Both the position numbers and the translations under genes were made by a program. The notes under the pieces are model-generated. The model worked only from the letters and a program-made list of their open reading frames with translations. It was not told the origin of the DNA and ran no database searches. DNA of 64,000 nucleotides from Sarcomyxa edulis (lineage: Eukaryota > Basidiomycota > Agaricomycetes > Agaricales > Mycenaceae): contig QUOL01000001.1 in assembly GCA_009761415.1 (NCBI GenBank), positions 62,001-126,000 of the forward strand, given 5' to 3'. Every line of letters begins with the position of its first letter. Positions within the stretch are counted from its first letter, which is position 1. Positions 47,260 through 59,694 of this stretch are shown one piece after another.

Positions 47260-49439
47260 CTAACAGTCCCCATCTTTATCGTACACATATTCCCCATAGA
47301 CAGGCTCCCACTGGATTTCCTTCGCCTTGGCTCTAACTTCCTCCTTCTTCCAATCTACACCCGCAATACCTTCCTCGATCGCTTGCTCAGCGACTGCAAC
47401 CGCAACTTCAAAGTTGACGCTAGGAGCGTCCCCGAAATCGGGAAGCAGCGCGTCGTCGGGATCTTTGAGAGCTGGGGAGAGTGAGGCGAGGCGTCTGGCT
47501 CCAGCGATGATCATGGTATCCGTCATGCGGCGGGACTGGCAAATCATGGCACCGAACCCAAGACCAGGATAGATCAGTGCGTCTGCGAAGAAGGGTTATT
47601 AGTGAATAGGTTCATTGAATGCTAACCGCCGATACTAACTGTTACATTCCGCAATGCTAGAATATTCATTCAGATTCAGTACATGGGTGCAGCAAGTAAA
47701 AGATTGTTCGGACACTCACGGATAGTCTTTCCCATTAGGCATTTTCGCAGGTGGGAACGGACTTCCCGTAGCCAAAAGGGCCTTCCCACCTGTCCACTCA
47801 TTCGCATCGCGAGGATCGACCTCGACAAGCTTACTAGGGTTAGAAAGAGGGAAGATAATAGGCCGATCCACCCCTTTAGCCATCGTCTTCAGGACTTCCT
47901 CAGTAAACCCGCCCGCATGAGTCGAGCACCCGATCAATATAGTCGGCTTGACTTTCTTCACCACTTCCAACAATGATACTTCACCAGCTTCGCTCTGTTT
48001 CACGTCTTCTGCATCCCATTCCGAGTCTGGGCGGACGAAAGGACGCAAGTCTCCACGAATCTTGGCTGGTCCGAGGGATTGTTTGATGAGCCCGAATCGG
48101 TCGATCAAGTAGAATTTCTTGTTGGCCTCTTCCTCCGAGATCGAGTCCGTTGCGACCATGGCATCACGTAGTTGGTGAGTGATACCTAGACCAGCAGAGC
48201 CCGCACCATAGACGATGATACGTTGGTCTGAGAGCTTGGATTTGGTCACTCCGATGGCGGCCATAACACAAGAAAGTGTCACTGCTCCTGTTCCTTGACT
48301 TGATAATCGTTTATCAGCGCTTACGCCCAACAAGTCGGGATATTCACTTACATGTCGTCATTGAAGACGGAATGCTGAGGTCTGTAACGCTCGAGGATCC
48401 TTTGTGCATTGGTGACGCCGAAATCTTCGAAATGGAGGAGGCAATGTGGGTGATACTTTCGAACCAGCTGGACAAACCTGGAGAAAGAGAGTCAGATACC
48501 AAGGATGTTCCAGCACAGACTCTTATTTACTTGTCAATGAATTCATCATATTCCTCGCCTTGGACACGAGGTTCTGGCCATCCCTAGATGATAAAATATG
48601 ATAAATTTATAGACTTTTATGATGTCGTTAATGCACGTACAACATAGAGTCGGTCGTCGAGAAGGTCCTTGTTGTTGGTACCGACGTCAAGAACCACACT
48701 CAAGGACTTTGAGGGATCAAGGCCCCCGATCAAGGTGTAGATGGTAGATTTGGCAGAAGAAATCTAGAGCAGGTATTAGGTACGTCCTAGCATCCTAGCC
48801 TTAAAATGGGAGGGAAGCTTACTCCGATACCCTGATGCGATGTAAATATGATCAGCATACGCTTAATCGGGACCATTGAAGATTAACACATACTCCAACA
48901 CCTTGATCACCGATACCTAGGATAGCCTCTGCATCGGAACACACAATCAAGTCGATGTCACGGCCTTTGGTCTGCTCAAGGAAAGCCTCCTCCATCGTAT
49001 CTTTCTCTGGGAACGTCAAGTAAAGGCCTTCACTCCTTCTGAACAGGTGCGAATAGTTGGCAATGGCCTCAGCCTATCGAGAATTCATTCAGTCAGCTCT
49101 TATCACATTAGACGCGTAAAAACGTACCTCAGTTGGCGTGTATATAATGGGTATCAATTCCCTAAGATGCCTCGATATCAAAGTATAGAACAAGACCCAG
49201 TTCTGATCCTTCAAGCTCTGCAGGAAGGAATTCTTCCGAATGGGCGAGTCCCTGCTTTGAAGCTGATCGTACGCCCTATCGCATTGTTCTTCGAGGGTGT
49301 TGACTTTGAATGGGAGTCTTCCGGTCAACCCGAACGATGTACGCTCCTTGATCGTGAAGGCGGTTCCTTTGTTGAATCGAGGATTGGTGAGGATAGCGTC
49401 GCCCCGAAGAGCGACTTTGAAGATTGGTTTGGAGGGCAT
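47260..49439 (-). CDS. MAE1: Malic enzyme (oxaloacetate-decarboxylating)
   Basis: Nine exons: 49439-49128, 49073-48894, 48831-48823 (9 nt), 48763-48641, 48583-48531, 48477-48352, 48298-47720, 47656-47640 (17 nt), 47582-47260 (1722 nt, 573 residues). It converts malate to pyruvate and CO2 with reduction of NAD(P). Landmarks: GTAFTIKERTSFGLTGRLP, RHLRELIPIIYTPTEAEAIA, SDAEAILGIGDQGVGGIGIS, LHFEDFGVTNAQRILERY, IQGTGAVTLS, the Rossmann motif IIVYGAGSAGLGI, and RPIIFPLSNPSK. The 9 nt exon supplies exactly G-I-G of the GVGGIG loop. No mitochondrial presequence precedes MPSKPIFK, so a cytosolic form is inferred. The cofactor is likely NAD by resemblance to yeast MAE1, but not proven. Confidence 0.94.
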
Positions 49440-50583
49440 GATGATGGTTTTGTGGAAGGATCGATGGATGTCCGGGACCTAGTTATACGAACTGAGATTG
49501 TGATGAGCGCATGTTTAAATTTATGGACTCCCGGAGTTATTTTGGTCTTCAGAGCATCATGGCCTATTTTTAGGATGCTGTGTCCTATAATTAAGTTGGG
49601 AAACCGGCATCGATGGGAGCTGAAGTACTTATAGTACTTGATAAGCAGCTCAGAGAGCAACGTAGCAGTGCGAGCGGATTGCTGTACTATACAGGTCATC
49701 GAGGTTACGGGAACTAATCAGTACCAAAATGAGGTTGAGGTATTACCGCCTCGAACACGCTATCGGGGATACACGTTGTATCAGAGTACCAAGACGAACG
49801 TCCGGACAGAGTAGGTCGAAGTTCGCTAGCTATCAGGTTGTAATACATGATTGCTGCGCCCAGTTTCCATGCACGACGAAGTGGAGTACAAAACATCTTG
49901 CTACGATCCATCCCCAAGGGTGAACGGTTTGTTATCGACGTCCAGACCTCCGCGCAGCCCTCGCAAAGCTGACAGTGCCCAGGGTGAGAAATATTCTTCT
50001 CCAGCCTTCCGCTGAAAAATAACATCATGAGATGTAAGTCGCATCATCGTCGTCAGATGTATATAGACCAGTTATAGGTCTAGAAATTCCGGAATACTTC
50101 ACCAGCGGATCATGTCTGAGAAAGGCAAACAAAATTGTTGTTAGGAATTTAAAAACCTTGGAGATTGCGGTCGAGTGAATCCGTTCACCTCGTGTTGGAA
50201 TTTACAGATCGAGACCTACTTTGCGGCACCCAACCAATACTTCGAGCGTCCCAAGGCTACGAACACTTGCAAGTCTTCGACAGTTCACGTCAAGAACGCC
50301 GAATATCTTGGGAATTAAGCACTATCAAAGAGATCAGCGAAGAAACCACGGATCGTCCATGCGCCTCGAATTTGGCATAGATTCACAGAGTTTTCGAGAC
50401 CAATGTGACTTAGCGAGATTCGCTTCTTTACGACTTGCACGCATGCGATTACATTTTCACCTATATTGGCATTGTAAGTCAGGTCATTGATACACTAAAA
50501 CATAAGGAAATCCGAGTAAGTACAAGGCATAACAAGCCTAAGAAGGGGCAAGATTAGAGAATGAACAAGTTACGAGTCTCCAG
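49440..50583. other. Intergenic with one hypothetical minus-strand frame (49714-50028)
   Basis: 1.14 kb between two minus-strand genes. The frame 50028-49714 (104 codons) has four cysteines in CQLCEGCAEVWTSITNRSP and then ELRPTLSGRSSWYSDTTC; a splice-acceptor-like TTATTTTTCAG lies close to its start. No family is recognised, and it may be the last exon of a small or decayed gene. The plus-strand frames at 50165-50490 look non-coding. Confidence 0.35.
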
Positions 50584-52119
50584 CTAATGAGCGGCACTCC
50601 TTGCCGCGCGACCTCCCCCTCCCCCTCCTCCTGAAGCAGCAGCAGCAGCAGTCCCACCATTTGCTGTCGTCCGTCGTTTACCGCCTCTAGATGCACGTCG
50701 CGCTCTCTTCGCAGAGCAATCTTCGCAATACCACCTCCCTTCTGGAGGTACAGAAAGACCTGTGCACGCCAGATGAAACTGCAGAGGGAGTGTATTTGAT
50801 TAGCATGAGTGATAATAATGGAGATAGAATAATACGCACCCATTCTCTCTCACAGTGCTGAGCATCGCAAGCAATCATTTCCCCATAGCTAACCCTATTG
50901 CAGACACAATATGTCTTCGTATCATCCCCTTCACCCTCAACAGCCTCGCCGTCGGGTTCCCCATCCTCTCCGGCGTCAGTTTGGTTTGGCGGAGGCGCAG
51001 TATTCGACACCAATGGCTGCACAGGCATACCCGGTCCTTCGAGTTGATGTGGGTACCTCGCAGCTCCAGAGGCGTTCCAATCTGGAAGGACGCCGCCAGT
51101 GGTTCGTCCCTGATCGTAAGTGTTGACAGTATTCCCGTATGGGAGCGGTAACGATGGGTGGGCTGAGGATGGCGGAACGTTGAAGACTTTGCCGTTAGCG
51201 TTGGTAGGGTCGTAGACGTTGGGTTGAGGGGTGTTGTTGCGGTTCGCGTTTGCTGAGGGTCGGGCACGTTTGTTTGCGGCGGTGCCGTTCCCTGCGCGGC
51301 TGGCGTTGACTTGATTGTTAGCAGCCCTGCCGTTGTTTTGGTTTTGAGCTGGCATATGGGATGTGATGGAGAGAAGGGATTCGGCTGGGGATGCAGCACG
51401 CTCGACTCTAATGAACAACCCATCTCTAGTTAAAGATACAGACGAGAGGAAAAGGAACGTGCGACGTACTTTTTGGCACGATTGCCATTCCTGTGTCTAT
51501 CTCCGTTCCTGTCTTTGCGGGGAGACCTGCCGTGGTCGACATCATCATCTCGAACCCGCCTCCTCTTTGCTGGACTAGGCTCAGGCGCGCTAACCAAAAG
51601 TGAGGTGACCCCGCCCCTCCTCCGTCTACCTGACTCCAACAAAGTAGCTGGCATGAAAGATCTAGCCGCCACATGCGGGTATGCCGTATTCCGACTCATA
51701 GTCACTGAGGCGGTATCTAGACCACTAGCTAGAGGTTCCTGTTCCAGCAAAGCGCGCAAGTGATTCGTATGAAGTTTGAGGCTATCTGCAGCTTGACATG
51801 CTACACGAATCTTGTCCTCTCCGCCCAGTTTGAGACGCGTAGCCTCTTCTGCTATTTCTGTGAGGAGCCAAAGCCGCTCTTCTTTTGGGTTGTCTGGAGA
51901 GTTCTCTTCTATCATTTGCGTGAGGATGCGCATTTTGTGAGTTATAGATGTCATTGAAGACGAAAGGACTGCATCTAGCTCGCGAAGATCTGCAAAGTTG
52001 CGAGAGAGGTCGAGAGGCAGTGAGTCGAGAGTGTGAGTGTATTCCGATAGGAGGGTCAAAGAATGTGCAGTAGACATTTGTTCAGAGTTCGATGTTGAGA
52101 CTTGAGCTCGACGGTCCAT
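50584..52119 (-). CDS. ING-family PHD finger protein
   Basis: Three exons: 52119-51470, 51407-50840, 50778-50584 (1413 nt, 470 residues). The N-terminal ING domain is helical (LSEYTHTLDSLPLDLSRNF, ADLRELDAVLSSSMTSITHK, ERLWLLTEIAEEATRLKLGG). A long low-complexity Asn/Ala/Arg/Pro linker follows. Near the C-terminus is a C4HC3 PHD finger: YCVCNRVSYGEMIACD, HCEREWFHLACTGL, EGRWYCEDC, interrupted by the last intron. It ends in a basic Gly/Ala-rich tail (AAAAASGGGGGGGRAARSAA). ING proteins read H3K4me3 and recruit histone acetyltransferase or deacetylase complexes (NuA4, Rpd3). Which complex cannot be decided here. Met at 52077 is an alternative start. Confidence 0.92.
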
Positions 52120-53507
52120 TGCGAAGTTTCGGTTGACCTGGACGACAATTTATGGTCGTGGTCGTTGTGAGAGACGATGAGCAGCGACTTTAAACTTTAG
52201 GCGCAACAATACCGTTTGCCCATAAATGAACCAAGCCGAGGCTGCCGAGTCAGCCTGACAGGCGCACGTGCACGTTCTAGTTCAACCTCACGAACTCCGA
52301 GTCAACTCTTCGACTCAGCCACTCGCTCAGGCATAGTAGAAAAATGATTGCTCTAGCTGACAGTATACACCATCAAAGGTACTCATTGCTGTTATACATC
52401 ACTAGTTCTGCGGCACGCTCCGTATCTCACAAGTAGCTCATGGGACCGGTATCTGCATCAACACCGTTGCACTCTTTTTTTTTTGGTCTAGGTGAAATTC
52501 GACACCCCCCCGAGACTCGGATGGGTGCCCTTATAGCGTATCAGAAGCTATATAACTCAGGAAGGTGAGCTTGTAAATCCCAGTCACAAACACTCCAGGT
52601 TTAGCAATTCGCCGTGACCTTGGAAGAGTGGACGGCTAGGAGAAACGCTCAGGAAATTTTATTTAGTCTGGAATGCTCCCCTACTTGACGACGAATTCGG
52701 TTACATGTACCCGAATACCTGATCCGCGATCCTATCGGACACGGTATCGTTCCTACAGCATGCCAATCGTCCTACTCAGTGCTATTACCCATTCGGGAAT
52801 TCCCTCATTTGGAAACCCATGAACCATACGGCCGATCCCCGACTCAGTCTCAGTCTCGCACCTATTGGTTCGCTTTTGTCTGCCAATCCGTCTGCTATTG
52901 GCATCGACGCGTCTTTCGTTCATGATACCGTGGCCATCATGTTGAGATACCAGACTTTCTGTATCATTAATATTGTAAGGCTTTGCATCATTATAAGCCT
53001 ATCTTCTCGTATTGACAGGTCACTCCGTATACTACAGTATTTCTCCACGTCCTCGTGAACCTCATCTAAAGTGACTCTTATCAGCTATTGATTATCCTCA
53101 TGATCATCAGGCAGTACTTATTATGGGACCCACATAATAAACGAACCGACTTGGCAAGACTTGGATTGGCGCGTCTCGCGTCACGAACGCTTGACACGAT
53201 CACTCGGATAAATGATAAATCAGATAACGCTAAGCGACCTGCCACCCTCCTCTGGACATCGGGACGTCTTCAGGACTACAGTGGCACAAATGGCGACACG
53301 TTTTCTGAACAAACAACGTCCGAATCCCTATAAAACCAGGCGATACTTTCTGTCTTTCCCCCCACTCCCTTTCCTCTTGAAAAATACCTCCCAGCAGCAT
53401 TCATAAAACCGGTAGCTTTCTGGTCATGAAACTCTGTCCGCGTATATCTTGTCTCACTTGTATCTCTCCCCTCCTCTAGACTCCGTTTGTGCCACTCGAG
53501 CGATAAC
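52120..53507. other. Intergenic; right half is promoter shared in sequence with the next F-box gene
   Basis: 1.4 kb without a gene. A T11 run lies near 52475. From about 53130 to the ATG the sequence resembles 56468-56832 upstream of the second F-box gene: CCGACTTGGCAA versus CCGAGTTGGCAA, AAATCAGATAACG in both, CCCTCCTCTGGAC in both, AAAACCAGGC in both. A TATA-like CCTATAAAACC lies at about 53328. Confidence 0.6.
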
Positions 53508-56331
53508 ATGTCGAGCCACTCCAACGCCTCCAACGCCTCCAACGCCTCCAGTCCTTCTGTATCCGACCAGTCTGATCAAGGTGTACAACCTGACGTGACC
53601 ACGGTAGGAAGACCACTGCCAAAGAAACGGGCGTCTCGCGCCAAAGCTCCCCCCAAAGACGACAACACCGTCGAAAAAAAGAAGACAACACGCGGGAAGC
53701 GGACCACAGGCAAATTGGCCGCGTTACTCGATCTGCCACTCGACTGTCTATTCGACGTAAGGTTCCCCGTCTTTCCTTCATGCGCGTTACACTGACGCGC
53801 CACTCCTCACGCTCATAGATATTCGAGCACCTTATGCCTGCTGATCTACTCCACTTATCTCGTGCCACAAAGTCATTCAGGGCAGTACTTCTGCATCGGT
53901 CATCGCTGTCTGTATGGAAAACGAGTTTCTCCAACGCTCCGGGTCTTCCGCCGTGCCCTAGAGAGCTGTCAGAGCCTCAATGGGCTAATTTGTTATTCGG
54001 AAAGAACTGCATGGTGAGTGAATCCCCGCTAGTCTGCTCATCAATCAGATTGATGCTTATGTGTATCTAGGCATGTCTTGCCGTTGCGAGAAGACGTGAA
54101 GATATTGCTTGGGATATTCGAATGAGGCTGTGCTCCAAGTGCTTGAAAACCTAGTTCGTAAATTTACACAAAAGATGTTGCTCAATGAACATGCACTAAT
54201 ATGACCCCAAAACACAATAGCGTCGTTCCAACCCCCTCAGATGACGACGAGATATTCACCGACATGGTTCCTAACTATACAGGTTCTTGTTTCTATCTCT
54301 CAACTATGCTCAAGGCACTGATCTCATACCAGGTCCCAATTACGATATTTTCAAGGCTATGTATTTCTCGCTGGAGGGCGAAGCTCGTGAAGCATTTGTC
54401 GTGGAATCGAAGGAAAACACCAAATTGATCCTCGAGGTTCGCCATATACGCAATGTATCGTCTTAATGAAGTTCACTAATAAAATCATTATCGACAGCAT
54501 TCAGAGTTGTGCATAGAGTGGGCGAAATCTCTAGCAGACGCCCGCGCCAAGGAACTAGAGGAGATCAAACAAGCGAGGAAAGCCGCGTCAGTGCACTTTC
54601 AGTTATACTACACTGGTACCCTGCTGACGACCCCCACAGGATTATCGAAAGGCTCACAGCCCTTGGATACGGATATGAGATCGAACACGACCGCTATCTC
54701 AAATCGCATCCTCTAGTCAAGATACCGAAACCTCTTACGGATCGCAGTTCGTTCTATCATATTCATTTTTCAGCTTTCAACTCGTACTTACAGTCTGTGC
54801 TGTCAACTTATAGCGTGGACTAAAATCAAGGACCAGATGATAGAGCACATGGGACAAGCCAAGGCACAACGACTAGCTGCCGAAAGCCTTCAAGCTTCTC
54901 TTCATAGGTCTCAAGAATTGCAACGCTCCAAGAACGTCGCCACTCGAAAGGGGGTGCTCATAGACATGCTCCGAAATTACAAACAGACCCAGAACCCGTC
55001 TCGCGAGATCATGCCCGAACCTTTCGATTTTTGCGAACACGACTTGATCGAACCCTACATCCAGAGAGGACGCTGGCGGAACGATTTAGTGGACATCGAT
55101 GAAATGGATTTTGATCTCGTCATGAAGACGCTCATCTCGGATTGGCGGGAAGATCTAGATCATGCGATGGTCCAGACGATAATGGACACATGGGCGGCCT
55201 ACCAAGCAGGCACAGAACTTCCAGACGATTGCTACGTGGACTCCAACTCGGAAGGCTCAAGCAATGATGGGGAGGACGTCGACATGGACATGGACGATGA
55301 TCAAGACGAGATGGACGTCGATCGGAGTACATCTCCGGTCTACGACCCTCGTACCATCCCAATGGCGAGACGCGTGCTTGGGCTCGCCATGACCGTTTGG
55401 CGATGCTTGAAATGCACGAGTCATTCTCAGACGGGAACGCGCCCTCTCTTCTACCCCAAGGTTCTTGCGCATTGCTGCTTGACCGGAAAAGTGCCGACAA
55501 CCTGTAATGCGAAACAACGACGCAAGAACTCGGATCATGATGAGCCTTACGACGAAATGGCACTTGATAACTATGCGGGCAAAAGGACTGCTTGGAGTTG
55601 TGATTCCCTTCGTCTGGATAAGAAGGCGAGTGCTATAGTCGCGGGAATCATCAGAGTGGTGGGATTGGACCCGGACATGACGACGGCGTATGAAATGGAT
55701 GCACTCGATGTTAGACTCGGATGTTTGTTGTGTGTGGAGATGACTAATGGTCTCAAGGTAGAAGAGACGTACGGATGGAGGAGCGCCGTAAGTGTGCTTC
55801 CCGTGCTCATATCAAAATCAATCTAACCGTGCCGTTTTCCTGCTTTCTTCTAGGTGCAACATCAGGCTGAGAAGCACGCCTGGTTCCCCGGTGTTGTTTG
55901 GCGCCTCCTTCCACCTCATGGACGCGCAGAAGCTATAGCTTACGAGCAACACCACCTACAATTCCTCGCAGCAAGTGATCCCCAAAGTCGTGCATCGAAA
56001 CTACCCTCGGACTTCATCGTCTGGGTTTGTTCCCATTGTGCTGATACGCCTCATGAGCAACCGCCAATGGAACTCAACGAGGTCTTCACACACCTCAAGA
56101 CCGCGTAAATATCACTTTTTGCTTCTTGAATGACTCTGTGTTGACGCATCACATCTTAGCCACAAGGAAAATGCCCCGATTATCGGTCGAGACTACTTCA
56201 AGGACTTGGCCGCACCTCAGCTGTACCTCAACGATAACCCGTTTGAAGTAGGGAAGATCATGCATGTCTCGCCCATTCCAGGTGTTATATTGTATGTTCC
56301 GCAGGTCTCACAAGATTATCATATGCAGTAG
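53508..56331 (+). CDS. F-box protein with cysteine-cluster C-terminus, family member 2
   Basis: Ten exons: 53508-53756, 53819-54013, 54071-54153, 54221-54282, 54333-54436, 54498-54586, 54640-54746, 54814-55787, 55854-56104, 56160-56331 (2286 nt, 761 residues). The basic Ser/Asn-rich N-terminus leads to LDLPLDCLFD and IFEHLMPADLLHLSRATKSF, the F-box. Then come a helical region, an acidic stretch (DGEDVDMDMDDDQDEMDVD), WRCLKCTSHSQTGTRPLFYP, RLGCLLCVEM and VWVCSHCADTP; the paired cysteines suggest zinc binding. End: YFKDLAAPQLYLNDNP. Probable SCF substrate receptor. The third intron uses an unusual GTTCGT donor, shared (GTTCGC) with the neighbour copy; otherwise the frame would hit a TAG. Tandem duplicate of the next gene. 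Confidence 0.85.
53523..53549 (+). repeat. Three tandem copies of AACGCCTCC in coding sequence
   Basis: The 9 bp unit is repeated exactly three times and codes for repeated Asn-Ala-Ser near the N-terminus of the F-box protein. The second F-box gene lacks this expansion, so it is recent. Confidence 0.9.
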
Positions 56332-56832
56332 TCGACCGGTCAAAGTTATTGATGGAGGTATCAAATAATAATAATGATGATGATACTCACAATCGCAACC
56401 TCTAATAAAGCCAGTTGATTATCTCGCGTCAACATGGCCAGACCTAGTATGAGTCTGAAGAAGCTTATAGAACGAACCGAGTTGGCAACTTGAAGACATG
56501 CATTAGCGCGTCGAGTCGCGTCACGCGTCACGGAAGCATGACCACTCTAAATACTACAGTGATTCCCACGGCTAAATCAGATAACGACCTGCACGACGTC
56601 CGCAACCCTCCTCTGGACGTCCGAACGTATTCAGGACCTAAGTGGATCAAATGTTACACAACAGGCATGCCCACAAAACCAGGCACTTTTGTCTTGCCAA
56701 CCCTTTCATCTTGAAAACACCTCCCACTGGCTAAAAACTGGTACTTTTCTAGTTATAAGACTGTCCTCGTGTATATCTTGTCTAACTTGTATTCCTGCAT
56801 CTAGAACCTTCTTCAGTGCCACCCAAGAGCCC
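56332..56832. other. Spacer and duplicated promoter of the second F-box gene
   Basis: 500 bp. From about 56468 onward it matches the region upstream of the first F-box gene, so the duplication included the promoter. A short AATAATAATGATGATGAT microsatellite-like stretch lies near 56366-56383. Confidence 0.6.
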
Positions 56833-59694
56833 ATGAATGACAACACCTCGAACAACTTCAGCGCCTCTAACTCTTCTGCCTCTGGTGTCCAACTGGACTT
56901 GAACATGATGCCAAAGAAACGGGCATCTCGTAGTAAGGCGCCTCTTAAAAGCGACAATGCCGTTGGAGAAAGAGATACGACACGCAGAGGGGGGAAGGGA
57001 AACATAGGCAAATTGGCGTGGTTGCTCGATTTGCCTCTCGATTGTCTTCTCGAAGTAAGACCACCTTCTTTCTTTCCTGCGCGTTGCATTAATATACTAC
57101 ATCTCGCATTCGTAGATATTCGGACACATGATGCCAGCTGATCTGCTCCACTTGTCTCGTGCCACAAAGGCATTTAGGGCAGTAGTACTGCATCGATCAT
57201 CTGTGTCCGTTTGGAAGTCGAGTCTCTCCAACGTTCCGGGTCTGCCGCCATGCCCTCCAGACTTGATAGAGCCCCAATGGGTTAATCTGGTCTTTGGGAA
57301 GAACTGCATGGTGAGTGGCATTGATATCGTACTTGACGTCTGTAATGATGCTACTTCTGCATATTTAGGCATGTCTTGCCGTAGCAGGAAAGCCTGCAGA
57401 TATTGCTTGGCACATACGCATGAGACTGTGTCCTGACTGCTGGAATACTCAGTTCGCGGAATTTTACTCTACTTGACGAACATACACTTACACGACTCGA
57501 TCTCACAACAGCGTCGCACCAACACCCCCGGATGATGACGAGATATTTACCGACATGGTTCCGAACTATACAGGTTCTTGTTTCCATCTCTTACTACTAT
57601 GCTCAAGGCACTGACCTCATACCAGGTCCCAATTACGATATCTTCAAGGCTATGTATTTCTCGCTGGAGGGCGAAGCCCGTGAAGCCTTTGTCGTGGAAG
57701 CGAAGAAAAACACTGAATTGATCTTTGAGGTTGGCCGTATACACAATACATTGTCCTGATGATCATTGACTGACGATGAAAATACCGGTAGCATTACCAG
57801 TTGTGCCTGGCTTGGGTGCGATCTCAAGCCGAAACCCGCGCCCAGGAACTAAAGGAGATCAAAGAAGCCAGGAAAGACGCGTCAGTACACTCTCCGTCTC
57901 GAAACCATGTTGCTCTGTTGTGATTAACAGTGAGTATTCACAGGATCATCGAAAGGCTCACAGCTCTTGGATACGGACCTGAGATCGAAGAGGACTATGC
58001 ATTCTCAGCACACCCGCTGGTCAAACAATCAAAGCCTCTCACAGAACGCGGTTTGTCTCATCATATTTCCACTTATTTTGTTTTGGACTTGTGCTCACAG
58101 CTTGTGTATCGTAATACTATAGTCTGGAAGAATATACAGGCGCAAATGATCGTACACATGGAAGAAGTCAAGGCAAGGCGACTAGCTCGCGAACTCAGGG
58201 AACTGGAAACGGAACGATCCTTTGCTCTTCGCCTCCGAAAGAATATACTCATAAGGAAGCTCCGACAATTCAAGCGGACTCAAAATCTATCTCGCGACTC
58301 GGATGTCATGCCCGAGCCTTTCGATTTTTGTGAATATCCCCCAGTAAAAGCCCTCATTCGAGAAGGACTCCACCGAAACGATCTCAGGGACGTCGTTTAC
58401 ATCGATTTCAGCTCGCTCATGAGGACGTTCATCCAGGAATGGCGAGGAGAGTTAGATCAAGCGTTAGTATGGACCGCTCTCAAGTGTTGGACGAACTCTG
58501 CCGCAGGTATAGAACCTACCCTGCCCTTGGACTCGGACTCGGACTCGGACTCGGACTCAAACTCGAATTCTGGTTCTGATTCTTATCCGGAGGGCCAGAA
58601 AGAAGACCAGGATGAGATGGATGTGGATGAAAGTCCCTCACCTCCGTCTCCGAATTACACTCCTCTGGACATTTCCATGGCGAGTCACGCAGTCAAACTA
58701 GCCGCGTTCGTCTGGAGATGTATGAGATGCACGAAGCAATTCGATATACCCTCGGGTAGACGCCCTCTTTTTTACCCCAAGGTTCTCGCGCATGGTTGCT
58801 TGACCGGAAAGACCGCGGAGAAAATGATTCCGAGAGTAGATCGCGGCTATACGAAATACGACGACGACATTGCGAGGAGACTCGAGAACTACAAAGGTCA
58901 TAGGAAATCATGGAATTGTGAGCTGCTCTGCGTAGATACCCAGGCAAGTGCTTGGGCTAGAAGAATTGTCAAGGCGGTAGGTTTGGACCCGTATACTACG
59001 ACGGCGGACGAAATGGACGCGCTCGATGCTAGACTCGGATGCTTAGGATGTACGAATCTGCTCGACGGTGGTTCTATAGAAGTACAGACGTATGGGTGGA
59101 GGAGCGCAGTGAGTATCCGTTCCTTATCTATACCATATCTTCTCAACCGCGCTTTCCTTGTCTCCTTTCTTGTAGGTACAACACCAGGCCGAGAGGCACA
59201 GTCTTTTTGACGGCATCCTTTGGCGTGTCCTTACGCCTTCTGAACGTGCATCTGCTATAGCTTACGAGAAATACTATACGGGCCACTTAACAGCGAGAGG
59301 CTCCGCAGCTCGTCTGTCGAATATGCCGTCCGACTTGATCGTCTGGCTATGTTCCCATTGTGCTGATACGCCCCAGGAGCACCCACCCATGGAACTCATC
59401 GGGCTCTTTGACCACATGAAGACTGTGTAAGAGTCTGGTTTCTGCTTCCCTCCATGATGATATGCTGACACAGCTCATTTTAGCCACGGAATAGACACAC
59501 CGATCCCCAATCAGGACTACTTCAAGGATCTCGCGGCGCCTCAGTTGTACCTCTCCGATAATCTACCTCAAGTCGGGAAGATCTTCCTAGCTCCTCCAGT
59601 AGGGCCACCCGCGCCCGATAGTATGATGTACATCCCGCAAGTCTTACATGATTATTATGCCCATCCGTCGGATGTCTATGATGACCATAATTGA
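56833..59694 (+). CDS. F-box protein with cysteine-cluster C-terminus, family member 3
   Basis: Ten exons: 56833-57054, 57116-57310, 57369-57451, 57512-57573, 57626-57729, 57792-57880, 57944-58050, 58123-59108, 59176-59426, 59484-59694 (2310 nt, 769 residues). Exons 2-7 and 9 have exactly the lengths of those in the upstream copy (195, 83, 62, 104, 89, 107, 251 nt). F-box: LDLPLDCLLEIFGHMMPADL. The acidic spacer is expanded to a Asp-Ser run. Cysteine pairs: WRCMRCTKQFDIPSGRRPLF, RLGCLGCTN, VWLCSHCADTP. End: YFKDLAAPQLYLSDN and a longer tail than copy 2 (PPVGPPAPDSMMYIPQ). Probable SCF substrate receptor. All exons are open, so both copies look functional. Confidence 0.85.
58529..58558 (+). 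repeat. Five tandem copies of GGACTC (Asp-Ser repeat)
   Basis: Perfect hexanucleotide repeat inside the third F-box gene, continuing as degenerate units (AACTCG, AATTCT). In frame it codes for alternating Asp and Ser. Length changes would add or remove DS pairs without a frameshift. Confidence 0.95.
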
